DNA of 64,000 nt from Fulvia fulva (lineage: Eukaryota > Ascomycota > Dothideomycetes > Mycosphaerellales > Mycosphaerellaceae). The stretch covers positions 6,634,001 through 6,698,000 of the forward strand of contig NC_063012.1 in NCBI RefSeq assembly GCF_020509005.1, written 5' to 3'. Below the pieces are notes generated by a model that saw only the letters and a list, made by a program, of their open reading frames with translations, was not told the DNA's origin and ran no database searches. The position numbers and the translations under genes were made by a program. Below, piece by piece: positions 1 through 10,501 of this stretch (position 1 is the stretch's first letter; each line of letters starts with the position of its first letter).

Positions 1-345
1 TGACACTAAGTGTAGCCTTACGAGGTAAACCGTAATACTTTACCTCCTTATAACCGGCGCCTCTATAGAAGTCTTCTCTATAACGTATACTTTAGAATTA
101 AGGTACGTAATATATACTTCTTTATCTATCTATTGCGTTCTTCGAGTATATAAGCTATAGATAGGCTTATAAGATAGTTATATAGTATCGGTTTTTATCT
201 AACTTATATAGTTTTATATATTACGTACTATCTTAGGAGTAGTATATATCGAGATATTCTATCGTAAGCAATCTTTAGAGGGGGCTTTAATTAAACATTA
301 TAGCAGCTAACTAGCTCTAACTAGCCTGAGGCGGATTTTATTTAG
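1..345. repeat. TA-rich degenerate repeat edge, RIP-like
   Basis: The first ~345 bases are very rich in TA steps and poor in CA and TG, unlike the balanced sequence that follows. No reading frame of any length survives. In Pezizomycotina this composition is the usual mark of repeat-induced point mutation (CpA to TpA) in an old transposon. The change to normal composition is abrupt near 330-400, where the decamer gtgcacgtca occurs twice (about 350 and 377). The parent element cannot be named. Confidence 0.6.
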
Positions 346-499
346 CGAGTGCACGTCAAGGGTCAAGATTGATTAGTGCACGTCATGGGGAAGACTTCTA
401 CCCCAGATCTCACGAACTCTGATAATTCTTGTCCAGATTCGAACGCCTAGTTGTCCTGCACAGAACTGCATTCGACTCTCAGATACCTTATGTGACAAA

Positions 500-819
500 A
501 TGGCAGACAATATCTACGATGAGATCGAGATTGAGGTGTGTAGTGCTGCATAGCCTATACCCCGTCAGAGCGACTGACTCGCAGCCAGGACATGACCTAC
601 GACGAGACGCTCCAGACGTACCACTACCCATGTCCATGCGGCGATCGCTTCGAGATCAACATCGAAGACTTGCGCGACGGCGAGGAGATTGCAGTGTGTC
701 CCAGTTGTAGTCTTCAGATCAGGGTTATCTTTGACGTCGACGATCTGCCCAAGCCTGATGGCGACGCTGCTGCACAGCAGACTCCGGCCCAGCCCCAGCA
801 AGTGGTTGCCGCATCTTGA
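500..819 (+). CDS. DPH3: Diphthamide biosynthesis protein 3 (CSL zinc finger)
   Basis: Two exons, 500-535 and 589-819, joined across a 53-bp GT-AG intron, give 88 residues starting [20 protein letters not shown]. Dph3 is a small electron-carrier protein that supplies the Dph1-Dph2 radical enzyme in diphthamide synthesis on elongation factor 2, and also serves Elongator-dependent tRNA modification; it acts in the cytosol. The CSL zinc finger shows its four cysteines in YPCPCGDRF and VCPSC. A later Met (592) opens a longer uninterrupted frame, but only the spliced form restores the conserved acidic N terminus. The C-terminal 15-20 residues are Gln/Ala/Pro-rich. It converges with the frataxin gene 570 bp away. 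Confidence 0.93.
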
Positions 820-1388
820 AGAGCAGGTGGAGAGGTGGCGAGGACACAAAAAGCGACAGAATAAGCAGGATTGACCCGCAGACAGAGCTCCGGCGGTCAC
901 AGCAGAGAGCGCGAGCTGCAAGAGCGGAGGTGTCAGTTTCGGCATCAAGAGTGCTGAATAAGGCCTCGCAAGACTACTACACTGTGGGCAGCCTGATAGC
1001 GAAGAGGCTGAGCTGCGGCGTAAGATGCATGCGGCAGAAGAGAGTCTCGTTGAGGGCAAGTGATGAAGCATATCGCCACGCCATGACGGCGACAGATGCT
1101 TGCAAGGCCTTCGTGCAGCAGAGGGCAAGGCACGGAGAGAAGTGAGAGGAAGACATAGGCCTGGCATCATGAGAAAGGGACTGACAGAACAACGATTGCG
1201 AGACTTGTAGCGCGGTTCCGTAAACTTGCCTGCATAAAGTCTCGAGCCTGCCAGCGACTCTGCAATGCATGCACCATTATGCAATAGCCTTAATCTCTGT
1301 CGACTCATGCCTCATGCCTCGTGCCTCATGGCAGAGTATCTGCCGCGTCATCTGCGACCTCATAATCAGCCTGTACACACACATCGTA
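820..1388. other. Intergenic, no gene seen
   Basis: This is the spacer between the converging DPH3 and frataxin genes and presumably holds both 3' UTRs. The open frames here show no family match, no splice-joined continuation and no coding-like codon bias. Confidence 0.6.
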
Positions 1389-2104
1389 TTACTCCACAGG
1401 GTCCGTACTCTGTTTGAGTTCTTCCTCATGGTGATCCGGAAGAATGCCTAGTTCCTTGCTGAGGAGATGAGAGAACTTGGTGCCATCGCGCAGATATACC
1501 CATTCGCCGCTACCTCCACCCTCTTTCTGGTGCATACTCTCGCCAGTCAGGACCCAGTCGAAGCGCTTCGGTCCAGACAAGGGCGATGATAGCCAGATCT
1601 GCTTGTTGGGCGGCTGCTTGTTGATGATGTATGTGCCGTTCGGTGGGAATGTGATCGATAGCACTCCAGCCTACCCGATTGTCAGTCGCGATGCCCGCAC
1701 ACTAAGTACGCCATTGTAGCTCCTGGACATACACTGTATTCCACCTCTACATCGTCCCTTCCCTCCTGAATTTGCTCCGCCTTTTCATGCACAGAGCCCA
1801 CAAACGCATCGGCGTGCTCATGGTATTCCTCCTCGCTGAGTTCGGTGGGTTCTGTCGGTCGTGGTGTTTCCGGCTTCTCAACTTTCGGTGGCTCTGGCTC
1901 CTCTGCATCTGGCATCAAGCCAGCACGGGTGATCGGGCTTGTAGAAAGGCAGCGCGATTGAGAGACCCGCATGGTCGCTATTGAGCCGTATCGAAAGGCA
2001 GGCTGATGTTGTTGACGCCGAGCATGGCGAGCAAGCGATGAGGAGACCTTCCTTGTTGCTTGCCGCATCACGTTGCGTGCTGCTGAGGTCGCCGGTGCTG
2101 ACAT
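1389..2104 (-). CDS. YFH1: Frataxin, mitochondrial iron-sulfur assembly factor
   Basis: Exons 2104-1733 and 1670-1389 (62-bp intron, GTATGT donor) encode 217 residues. Frataxin binds the Nfs1-Isu1 assembly complex in the mitochondrial matrix and promotes sulfur transfer for Fe-S clusters. The first ~60 residues are rich in Arg, Ser and Ala with no acidic residues, as expected of a cleaved presequence. The domain starts near [12 protein letters not shown], has the acidic helix, and carries the family signature [17 protein letters not shown] followed by the [11 protein letters not shown] helix. The splice joins EYS to [10 protein letters not shown], exactly the conserved strand. Alternative Met residues exist in the presequence, so the exact start is less sure than the identity. 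Confidence 0.95.
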
Positions 2105-2494
2105 GGTCGATTGGAGATGAGCTGTATAGTCCGGTTTCAGTTCAGTTGTTTATCCTGGAACACATGGCAGTGAAACACACAGCTCTGAAGCTGGAGCTGG
2201 ACGTCCGCTTCCCCACACAATACTGGTGCTACGCTGAACTTCAGCATATATATACCTCGAACTGACAGGAAAGTGAAATAAAACATTGGTGCTCGGGATC
2301 GTCAAAACCATACTTCCTACTTCAACAGTATGCTTACCTCGTGGCATACCACCCGTGTTACAAGTGTTGCCAGATGAAATACTACTAGTCACGTGCCTCG
2401 AACTCGAAGGCGAAATGGTTCGCATCGCATCGGCGAACTCTACCTCGTTTCCTGTCCTACCTCGCTACTGTATAGCACGGTACATGTCGATTGA

Positions 2495-4159
2495 TCACGC
2501 TCTCTGCTCTACCTCCCTAACATTCTCAATCGTCTCCATCTTCTCCTTCATTTCGCCCTGCTCAACAGCACCTCCTATGCCGACAGTGAGGTCCTTGCCC
2601 TTGCGGCCGATCAGGTACCACGGCAGCTCGAATACTGCATCCACGGACTCAAGGCTCTTTCCGCTGAGCTCTGGCAAAAAGAACCATGCCCAAACACCGC
2701 CGATCAGAGTCACGCATGAAAAGAACATCATGGTCCCTCCCGTGGTCATACCAATGAACATCTCGGGCACGGCCTTGCTATTGCCATACTGATTCACATA
2801 ATGGATCGTCATCGCAATCGAGCCACCAATCGCACGTAGCCGTAGAGGATATATCTCGGAGTTGATCAGATACTGTATGCTGTTCCAACCCATAGCCCAT
2901 CCAAAGCCACTCAGGTAGATCATGACGATGGCTCCAGTAGCGGCGCTCTTCTCGCTCGACGTTTGTGATCCAGGATCGTCTACTCCAGTATCGATAAGCA
3001 GGAAAATCGCCATGTACAACATTGCGAGAAACTGAAGGGTGATGCCAGTCATCAACGATCGTTTTCGGCCCACGAAGTCGATGAGGAAGAGGGCGCAGAT
3101 CAGCGCAGATACGAACTTGACCACGCCGAAGATAGCTGTAGCGAATAACTTTTCGTTCTGGCCGCTCTGTCCAACCATGGCGAAGTATTCGGGAGCGTAT
3201 ATGGTGATGCTGTTCGCTCCGCTCCATTGACCCAGTAGCTGCGACATGACGGACAGCATGAGACGGTATCGGTTTGCCGGCGCCATAACGAGCTCCTTCA
3301 GCACACCTGTCCATTGTGCACCCAACGTAGCTTCGCGTTCCCTCTCAAGCTGATCGGTAATATCGAGAAGCTCAGACTGGACATACCAGTGTTCTACTGG
3401 TAAGTTGCGGAGTTGCGACAAGTTATTTGCTGCCTGCTCTTGCTTGCCAACCTTGCACAGCCAGCGGGGGCTCTCGATGGCGAAGAAGCTCGTCGCTGCG
3501 ATGATGAAGGCGAAGTAAACATGCAGCAAATTGGGAACAACCCACTGCAGCTGCGATGAGTTCGAGATGTGAATGCTGCTGCCCCAGCTTGCGAAGTACC
3601 CGAGCAAGATAGACAGATAGACCGAGCCTGAGAACATGCAAACGCAGAGGCCACGGGTGAACTTTGGAGCGATCTCCGCCAGGTACGAGGGTGCCACGAC
3701 TGTTGTTTGTCCTATCCCGAGACCCATGATGAAGCGACCCGCGTATACCATACCAATGCTGCCATTCGAAGCTGCCGCGAGGAAGATGGCAACTCCAAGG
3801 ATCCATACCACGCAAAGCTGTCTGGTCGCCCACAGTCTTCCTATTTTGTCCGTTATGAAGAAGGCAAAGAGTGCTCCTCCGATCGAACCCAGCTGTACCA
3901 TGGAAGTAATGTTCGAGAGGAGATCTGCTTGTTCGGTCTCGCTTTTGGATGGATCCTTCAAGCCAAACAGTGCAATGAAGCTTTTCTGCGAGGCGGTTGT
4001 TCCGATCAGGCCTTCATCCAGACCTCTAGCGGCGCCCATAAGACCGAAGACGAAGACGCCATACCAGAGTCGCCAGTTCAAAATCTCAGGCGGCGCCTCG
4101 CTATCCTGTCGCCGAAAGAACATCTTTGCTGTGCCGCTGAAGCTTGGTAGAGGTACCAA
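2495..4159 (-). CDS. MFS sugar porter, quinate/hexose permease-like
   Basis: A single exon encodes 554 residues (542 if the second Met, at 4123, is used). It is a 12-helix major facilitator of the sugar-porter family in the plasma membrane, importing a sugar or related polyol or quinate by proton symport. Visible signatures are the loop 2-3 motif DKIGRLWATR, the helix-6 end motif ESPRWLCKVGK, the half-two repeat DFVGRKRSL, and the C-terminal PELSGKSLESVDAVFE, which corresponds to the family PETKG-S/LE motif. The long central loop (about 225-290) is typical of this family. Substrate cannot be read from sequence; the overall pattern is closer to quinate/galacturonate-type permeases than to classical glucose carriers, but that is a judgement. 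The nearest recognised gene, an Ldh_2 dehydrogenase, lies on the same strand beyond a mini-transposon. Confidence 0.9.
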   Translation of the reverse strand: MVPLPSFSGTAKMFFRRQDSEAPPEILNWRLWYGVFVFGLMGAARGLDEGLIGTTASQKSFIALFGLKDPSKSETEQADLLSNITSMVQLGSIGGALFAFFITDKIGRLWATRQLCVVWILGVAIFLAAASNGSIGMVYAGRFIMGLGIGQTTVVAPSYLAEIAPKFTRGLCVCMFSGSVYLSILLGYFASWGSSIHISNSSQLQWVVPNLLHVYFAFIIAATSFFAIESPRWLCKVGKQEQAANNLSQLRNLPVEHWYVQSELLDITDQLEREREATLGAQWTGVLKELVMAPANRYRLMLSVMSQLLGQWSGANSITIYAPEYFAMVGQSGQNEKLFATAIFGVVKFVSALICALFLIDFVGRKRSLMTGITLQFLAMLYMAIFLLIDTGVDDPGSQTSSEKSAATGAIVMIYLSGFGWAMGWNSIQYLINSEIYPLRLRAIGGSIAMTIHYVNQYGNSKAVPEMFIGMTTGGTMMFFSCVTLIGGVWAWFFLPELSGKSLESVDAVFELPWYLIGRKGKDLTVGIGGAVEQGEMKEKMETIENVREVEQRA

Positions 4160-4707
4160 AAGCTTGTGTAGTCAGAGTCCAAGACAGGTGAGATCAAGAG
4201 TTGCTGAGGAGAAGTCGGAGCTGCTTGGGAGCGCGGCATGCGTCTCAAGTATGCCTCGAAGCTCGAGAGCTACATGTCGGGGGACAACATCCTTTACGCG
4301 AAGAGGTGCCGGGAACACCTGCTACACTCCACTACTCCCGTTGCACATGTTGCATTGATACCCCGTTGTGGAGCGCGAGTATGTACGAGGGACTGTCTCA
4401 ATGCTACCGCCAAGGCTGCCAAGAGCAGCTATTTACGGCCACGGCAGTGAAAACATCACTTGAATGGTAAGCTGCGAGCAGGGCGGGGAGCAGTACAGCG
4501 GTGGTATCGTGTCTGTGACCCAATCAGAACAAAGGCCATGAGGTTCTTGGTCACGCGTCTCACAAAGAGCTGAGAGCCGTTAATTGCCATGCCGACGGCG
4601 CTGAAGCGCGGGAATCGTGTTTCGCCACGAGAGAAGAGAGCCGGTGAGCGCGGATGTCTAGATCAGGCATTGCGTTTAGACGATATGGTCGGCATCCTGC
4701 GAACGTA
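4160..4707. other. Intergenic, upstream region of the permease gene
   Basis: No supported gene. This is the presumed promoter and 5' UTR of the permease gene; short open frames on the plus strand have no recognisable product. Confidence 0.5.
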
Positions 4708-4709
4708 CA

Positions 4710-4738
4710 GTCCTGGGCATAGTTTTTACAACCCCTGT
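4710..4738 (+). repeat. Left terminal inverted repeat of the Tc1-type mini-element
   Basis: This 29-bp segment is the exact reverse complement of 4964-4992. The match extends imperfectly outward to the flanking TA. Confidence 0.92.
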
Positions 4739-4787
4739 TCTTCCATCTTTCCTCATTAGGAAGGATGTATCCACTGCTTGGCGTAGC

Positions 4788-4898
4788 TCACCACCTGGTG
4801 TGTCCTCCATTGTTGGCTATTACTGCCTCGCAGCGTTCTCGCATACTCTTGCATATACGTTGTATGTCCTTAGGTGTGAGCTTGGCCCATTCTTGATA
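4788..4898 (-). pseudogene. Tc1-like transposase C-terminal remnant
   Basis: Minus-strand reading gives YQEWAKLTPKDIQRICKSM, then MRERCEAVIANNGGHTRW and a stop. The ending with Gly-Gly-His-Thr followed by an aromatic residue is characteristic of Tc1/mariner DDE transposases. Everything upstream, including the DNA-binding and catalytic DDE regions, is missing; the frame upstream of 4898 is not recognisable. Confidence 0.8.
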
Positions 4899-4963
4899 GT
4901 GAGATTGAAGGTAGCAACACCTTCTGAGATGGACATGGATAGCCGGAAGTGGTTAGCATAAAT

Positions 4964-4992
4964 ACAGGGGTTGTAAAAACTATGCCCAGGAC
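4964..4992 (-). repeat. Right terminal inverted repeat of the Tc1-type mini-element
   Basis: Exact inverted copy of 4710-4738. TA flanks lie two bases outside. Confidence 0.92.
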
Positions 4993-4996
4993 GGTA

Positions 4997-5371
4997 GTGG
5001 TCAAAGCCACGTGAAGAGCGGGGCATCAGCCGCGCTGCATTGGCTGTGCCATGGGGAACCATGCAAATATGGTGAGAGCAACTGCTGAGCGAAGCTTGGC
5101 GGAAGACTAAGGTGCTTGAGCAGGCTTGTTGGGGCGGTGGTTAAAGGTCCGGTGGACATCCGCCTGCGTCCGGCCCTGGTCTGGCCCGAGAGGGGCGAGA
5201 ACTGCTGTTCTGCAGAAAGTTGTGCCAGAAACATGCAGCGTTTGTATCGACAGTACCCATGGAGATTGGTTCCGAAGATATGTGCTCTGCTCGAGAAGAT
5301 CTGGCGATGTCAAAAACTTGCCGTACCTATTCAGACCGTCCTGCGAGCATCGTGCTTGAGCAACTGTGCAC
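4997..5371. other. Intergenic, no gene seen
   Basis: Unassigned spacer between the mini-element and the dehydrogenase 3' end. Overlapping open frames run on both strands, none with a family signature. Confidence 0.5.
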
Positions 5372-6524
5372 TCATTTCCGAGATCTGATATGAATGTGCT
5401 CCGAGCCTACGTTATCAGCTTCTGCGTTGAGTGCCTCGACTTCTGCCGAATGGTACGGTATGCCGGATTGTCGTCGGCTCTCCTCCGTTAGCTGCTCTAT
5501 CTCACCAGGAAAATAAATGCGGTCCACGCCAGCCATCTTATCAGAGTCCTGGACCCGCCTGTAAAGATGGTCCATCCGCTCACGAAAATCGTCCAGAGAC
5601 ATGAAGAGGTCGGGCTTGATTGCTATCAAGAAATGTCCAACATCGGCAGGCTTGCTGGGATCGTATGGATTTGTGACGTGGCCTGCGAATGCGCTGCCAG
5701 ACAAGACTCCCGAGAAGACGTCCATCACTGCTCAGTATCACAGAGTCAGCGGACAAGATCGCATGCCCAAGACCACGCAACTTACTGATTGCAAGCGCTG
5801 AGCCTTTGGGCCCACCCATCGGTAACATCACCCCTTCCAAGGCTGCTGCCGGATCGTCAGTTTGGCGACCTTCAGCGTCGAGCGCCCAGTCTTTCGGTAT
5901 CTTCTCGCCGCGTCGCTTGGCTTTGTATATCTTGCCACGGGCAGCTACCGAAGGCGCCATGTCCAGTATGAATGGCTTTTCTTCGCCTCCAGGCGCACCG
6001 CAAGCAATCGGGCTAACACCCATCAATTTGCTCTTACCGCCCCACACAGGTAGCGCGGGAGAGCTGTTCGTAAACACGAGGCTCATCATGCCCGCATCGA
6101 TGGCTTGCTGGACGATCCAAGCCGACATCCCAAAATGGTTGCTGTGTTTGATACTCACCATCCCAATCCCGTAGATCTTGGCCATTTCGGTAGCTTTGTC
6201 CATACCAAGATGCGCCGCCACGAAGCCGAAGGAGTTGTGTGCATCCACTTGCGCTACCACAGGCGTTATTTCGCTCAGAGTCGGTTGGGCCTTCGCATCA
6301 AGTACACCTTGCCTGATCCGCGCCATGTAAGATGGTATGCGATTGACACCGTGGGTGTCGACACCTCTCAGATCGGCGGCGACCAAGCATTTTGCTACAA
6401 TAGCTGCGTTCTCGGCTGGAACGCCGTTGCCCTTCAGTACACCTTCTGCGAAGGACTGGACGTCAGCTGGTGCCACGTAGATGTGCTGGCTTTCTGCTTC
6501 GTCTGTCATGCCGGCTTGTGGCAA
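5372..6524 (-). CDS. Ldh_2-family malate/L-lactate-type dehydrogenase
   Basis: Exons 6524-5786 and 5727-5372 (58-bp intron, GTAAGT donor) give 364 residues, the normal length for this family. These NAD(P)-dependent oxidoreductases (malate, L-lactate, ureidoglycolate or sulfolactate dehydrogenases) are unrelated to the classical Rossmann LDH/MDH enzymes and are expected to be soluble homodimers. Signatures are DLRGVDTHGVNRIP near residue 50, the catalytic-histidine segment VSIKHSNHFG, NSSPALPVWGG, and LDMAPSVAARGKI. The intron splits the conserved GSALAIMMDVFSGVLSG segment and the splice restores it precisely. The exact substrate is not deducible. A permease lies on the same strand beyond the mini-element, so a shared catabolic role is possible but not shown. 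Confidence 0.93.
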
Positions 6525-7547
6525 CGTGTTCGCTGTTGCTAAGAGTGACGTGTCGTTTATATGCTTATAGCAGATTGGGATTGAGTTTTGCGAGCGACGC
6601 TAGTCCGTGTCGTCTAAGGTGGGAGGTCACTGTCGTGGCAGAATGTGAGTAGTCGCTGTGAAAGACTTATATACCAAATGCAGTGGTACTTCCGGTCACT
6701 GGCCAGGCGACTGTGCTGTTGCATGGCAGCCGCGTCGTTGTCGCTCCGGTGGGTAATGGGTAATTGAAGGCAGCGATCTCGGACCGGGCACTGCACTGCA
6801 CTGCAGCAAGGACAGCGCGTATCTACCTAGTCTCGTCAGAACGCAAAATAGCTAGCCGTAGAAGTAATACGGCAGCGCTCGAGTATGCGTCCCTTGGATG
6901 TAGCGATCCCATTCCAGGATGTCGGTCGGTCAGTCAGTCAGCAACACTTGTCCAAAACAACAGCGCCTCATCTGAGCTGTGCATCAGGTGGCCAGCCCGC
7001 CAACAAGGTCGAAGGTGCGTCGGGCTGCAGATGCTCCACGTGCGGACTTGTCTGGTCCTGTTGAGGGGCAAGTTGTTGAAGAGGGTGTGTGTTGTGCTTG
7101 GTGTGGCTAAGTCGGAGTCTCGCGCGAGTTTCTGAGCAGTGCTCCGCGCAATGACCAGGTACATGTAGTTCTAGGTTCTCGGGCCACCAATGGCGACACA
7201 ACGCTTCTCCCTCTTGCCCAGCTCGACCAGAGCTATCGATAGCGCATTTTTGCCGGTACAATCGCCAACTCGAAATCGTGGCCTCGCTGGCTCCAGACAC
7301 GCGCAACCCACGCTGGGCCCCATCGTCATGGCACAATACATGTAGCCGTGCGAAGACCACGAGGCGCTACACCGGTCCTTCTGCCACACCCCCCTCGCCA
7401 GGCCTCGAACTCGCCCTCCTCCCACCGCCCGCGCTTGCCCTCGCGCAAAACAGCCCCGGTCCTCGTGACCGCCTGCGAGAACTTGGACCTGCCTCCCAGG
7501 ACGCACTCCGGCGCAGGCGCAAGCTCTGCGACCTCGTCGAGCGCGAC
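6525..7547. other. Intergenic, divergent promoters of dehydrogenase and SPX transporter
   Basis: No supported gene in about 1 kb. The 7278-7547 stretch is open in frame with the transporter but is Pro/Arg-rich and does not resemble an SPX N terminus, so it is treated as 5' UTR. One CACGTG hexamer lies at 7037-7042. Confidence 0.5.
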
Positions 7548-10244
7548 ATGAAGTTCTCCCACAGCATCCAGTTCAATGCCGTGCCGGACTGGTCGTCCAA
7601 CTACATCTCGTACTCGAACCTCAAGAAGCTCATCTACCAGCTTGAGAAGCAGATCAACCAGCAGAATGGAAAGCCTGCCTCGAGCAGCCAGGACCCCGAA
7701 GCCTCCCCACTGCTCGTCACAAGCTCTGTCGACGATTGGGACAAGGTTTTCTCGAGAAAACTCGATGATGAGCTGGAGAAGATCTGCACTTTCTACCAGC
7801 TAAAGGAACTCGAGATCTTTGGCGAAGTCGATGCTCTGCTGCGCGACGTTGAAGAGTTCGAGGCCGAGCATGCAGCAGGTGAGGATGGGGAAGATGGTGC
7901 GCGACGGCAGAGTGTCTGGGCCAGAGCCAGGCAGCAGAGCATATTCCGCACCTTCACCCAGCCCAAGAGGAGGAAGAGCTCTACGACCGGCAGCGGCAGC
8001 AGAAGGCCGAATCTAGAGGAAGAAGACGAGAGCGAGGATGAGGATAACGAACAGACCGCGCTCACCAAGAGCCAGTCAACGCTGGAGAGACGGCCTACTG
8101 GTCGTGGCAAAGACTCAACGGTAGGCGATCGCGCAGACGGCTTCGATCTCAATGCAGACTATCGACGGCGGCCTAGCACCGCGTTCAATGATTTTGGCGA
8201 TGATGCCCTACAAGCACTTTATGACGAAGGCATTACATTGAAGAAGCGCATCACGAACCTCTATGTTAGCATCTGCGAGCTACGATCTTTCATCCAACTT
8301 AACGAGACCGGCTTCAGCAAAGTTCTCAAGAAGTACGACAAGATCTTGGACCGTAATCTCAAGCGTCCATACATTGATGCGAATGTAAAGCCAGCATATC
8401 CTTTCCAGTCGAGTACAATGGAACGGCTAGCAGAACATCTTCTGAAGGTAGAGGAATCATACGCAAGTATCGTCACCAAGGGCGATGTAGACGCTGCACG
8501 ACAGGAGCTTCGATTGCACCTACGAGAGCATGTGGTCTGGGAGCGGAACACTGTCTGGCGAGAAATGATCGGCATCGAGCGCAAAGCTCAAGCTGCGAAC
8601 TTGGGAATCAGAAACACTATGCTTGGTCAAGATAACGACCCCACAAAGGCACGACTGCAGGGAGACCATGAGGACGGCGCCCTTAAGGAAGTCAATCTGC
8701 CAATTGGCAATTACAGATGCCCGAAGTTCTTGATCAGCGGGACATTCTGGGTTCTGGTTGCGATAGTCGCTATATTCGCCGTACTGCTTGCAGTCCCAAT
8801 CATGGAAAGGCCAGAGCAGCAGAACTGTTTAGCTTTGGTCATATTCGTCAGTCTACTGTGGGCCACAGAGGTACGCACGGGGGCCGAAGCACTAAAAGGT
8901 CGATCACTGCTAACTGTCAACAGGCCATACCCTTGTTCGTGACCTCGCTCCTGGTGCCTTTCCTCTGCGTCGTGCTGCAAGTCGTGCGCGAGGACAACAA
9001 GCCTCATCGTCGCCTTACAAGTAAAGAAGCTGCTGGTTATGTCTTTGCCTCAATGTGGACCCCGGTGATCATGCTTCTTCTTGGTGGCTTCACGATCGCT
9101 GCTGCCCTGAGCAAGTACAACATTGCGAAAATGATGGCAACTTTTGTGCTGTCTAAGGCTGGCACGAAACCACGAACCGTTTTACTCACTAGCATGGGTG
9201 TCGCGACCTTCGCCAGTATGTGGATCAGTAACGTTGCCGCACCCGTGTTGTGCTTCAGCATCATCCAGCCAATTCTGCGAAATCTGCCGTCAGACAGCGA
9301 CATGTCCAAGGCGCTATTGCTCGGCATAGCATTGGCATCAAACATCGGCGGAGCGGCTTCACCGATCGCGTCGCCGCAGAACCTCATTGCGTTGGAGAAC
9401 ATGGAGCCTCAGCCCGGATGGGGGACATGGTTCTTCATTGCGCTACCGGTGTGCATCATCAGCATTCTTATGATCTGGGTACTGCTACTGGTGACCTTCA
9501 GACCAGGCCGCAACACTACGATCGTACCCATCAGACCTATGAAGGACAAGTTCACCGGCATTCAGTGGTTCATATCAGTAGTCACGCTCGTTACTATTGT
9601 GCTGTGGTGTGTCAGCCATGAGCTGGAGGGCACATTCGGGGACATGGGAGTTGTTGCCATCATTCCGATCGTCCTCTTCTTTGGCACTGGAATTCTGACC
9701 AAAGAAGATTTCAACAACTTCCTATGGACGATTATCATTCTCGCGGCTGGTGGACTAGCACTTGGCAAGGCTGTCAACAGCTCCGGACTGCTCCGGACTA
9801 TCGCGATAGCCATCACGAGCGAGGTCTCGAGCCTGTCGTTGTATGGTGTCACCTGCGCTTTCGCTGCGCTGATCGCAGTTGTTGCAACGTTCATCAGTCA
9901 TACCGTGGCCGCCCTGATCATCCTACCGCTGGTCCGTGAGGTCGGAGCAGGTATGGCTGAGCCGCATCCTAACCTTCTTGTCATGGCTTCCGTGCTGATG
10001 GCTTCCGCTGCGATGGGCTTGCCGACTAGCGGCTTCCCCAACATGAGTAAGTTCAATAGTCTTGATTTTTGTGATTGTCCGTACTAATATGATCACAGCT
10101 GCTATCATGATGGAAGATCCACAGACGGGCCAGAGATACTTGCAAGTCTGGCACTTCTTGACGAGAGGTGTCCCTGCCAGCATCATGTCGTATGGAGTTA
10201 TCATAAGCGTTGGATACGGACTAATGGTCGCGGTGGGGTTTTGA
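7548..10244 (+). CDS. PHO91: SPX-domain low-affinity phosphate transporter (Pho87/90/91 type)
   Basis: Exons 7548-8870, 8924-10046 and 10099-10244 (introns of 53 and 52 bp) give 863 residues. The protein has an N-terminal SPX domain starting MKFSHSIQFNAVPDWSSNYI, which senses inositol pyrophosphates, then an acidic Ser/Arg-rich insert (about 120-210), the second SPX half with KILDRNLKRPYI, and a C-terminal DASS/SLC13-type transporter of 10-12 helices (from about residue 395). It moves inorganic phosphate with Na+ or H+; yeast paralogues are at the plasma membrane (Pho87, Pho90) or vacuole (Pho91). Conserved transporter motifs include NIGGAASPIASPQNL and MGLPTSGFPN, the latter cut by intron 2. 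The Met at 7548 is chosen because it begins the canonical SPX start. Which yeast paralogue is closest cannot be settled here, so the symbol is approximate. Confidence 0.93.
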
Positions 10245-10501
10245 CGGCAGTAGCATTCTAGAGGATAGAGCTTCACGCAGCATATCAACGCCCGGTGCAT
10301 GTGTGACCTCGAAATGCCTTCCCATCTGCGGCTCCCGTCCAACATGTCCCGACGGCGCCGAAATGTCGTTCCTGCAGGACGAGCAACGTGCTGACCATGG
10401 ACCCAATGGCGGTGCACAGGCGTAGCGCTTTCTCCCTGACCTGGCACCCTCCTCCACTTCATGACTGCATAATGAGGCCACCATCGCATTGTGCAAGGCG
10501 T

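Larger units (their letters stand above)
4708..4994. mobile_element. Tc1/mariner deletion derivative (MITE-like), 287 bp
   Basis: Two inverted copies of a 29-bp sequence (4710-4738 and 4964-4992, starting gtcctgggcatagttttt) match perfectly, and with one or two further bases outward form termini of about 31 bp. The element is flanked on both sides by TA (4706-4707 and 4995-4996), the target duplication of Tc1/mariner/pogo elements. The interior is only ~225 bp and encodes, on the minus strand, the last ~37 residues of a Tc1-type transposase ending in a Gly-Gly-His-Thr motif. It is therefore an internally deleted element that could be moved only in trans. The perfect terminal repeats argue for a fairly recent insertion or recent amplification. 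Confidence 0.88.

Noticed and set aside
2495..6524. Quinate or lactate catabolic gene cluster (permease plus Ldh_2 dehydrogenase)
   Set aside because: Only two genes, more than 1.2 kb apart with a transposon between, and no pathway regulator or further enzyme nearby.
7278..7547. 90-codon N-terminal extension of the phosphate transporter
   Set aside because: The frame is open, but the SPX domain begins at Met 7548 with its canonical first residues; the upstream stretch is Pro/Arg low-complexity.
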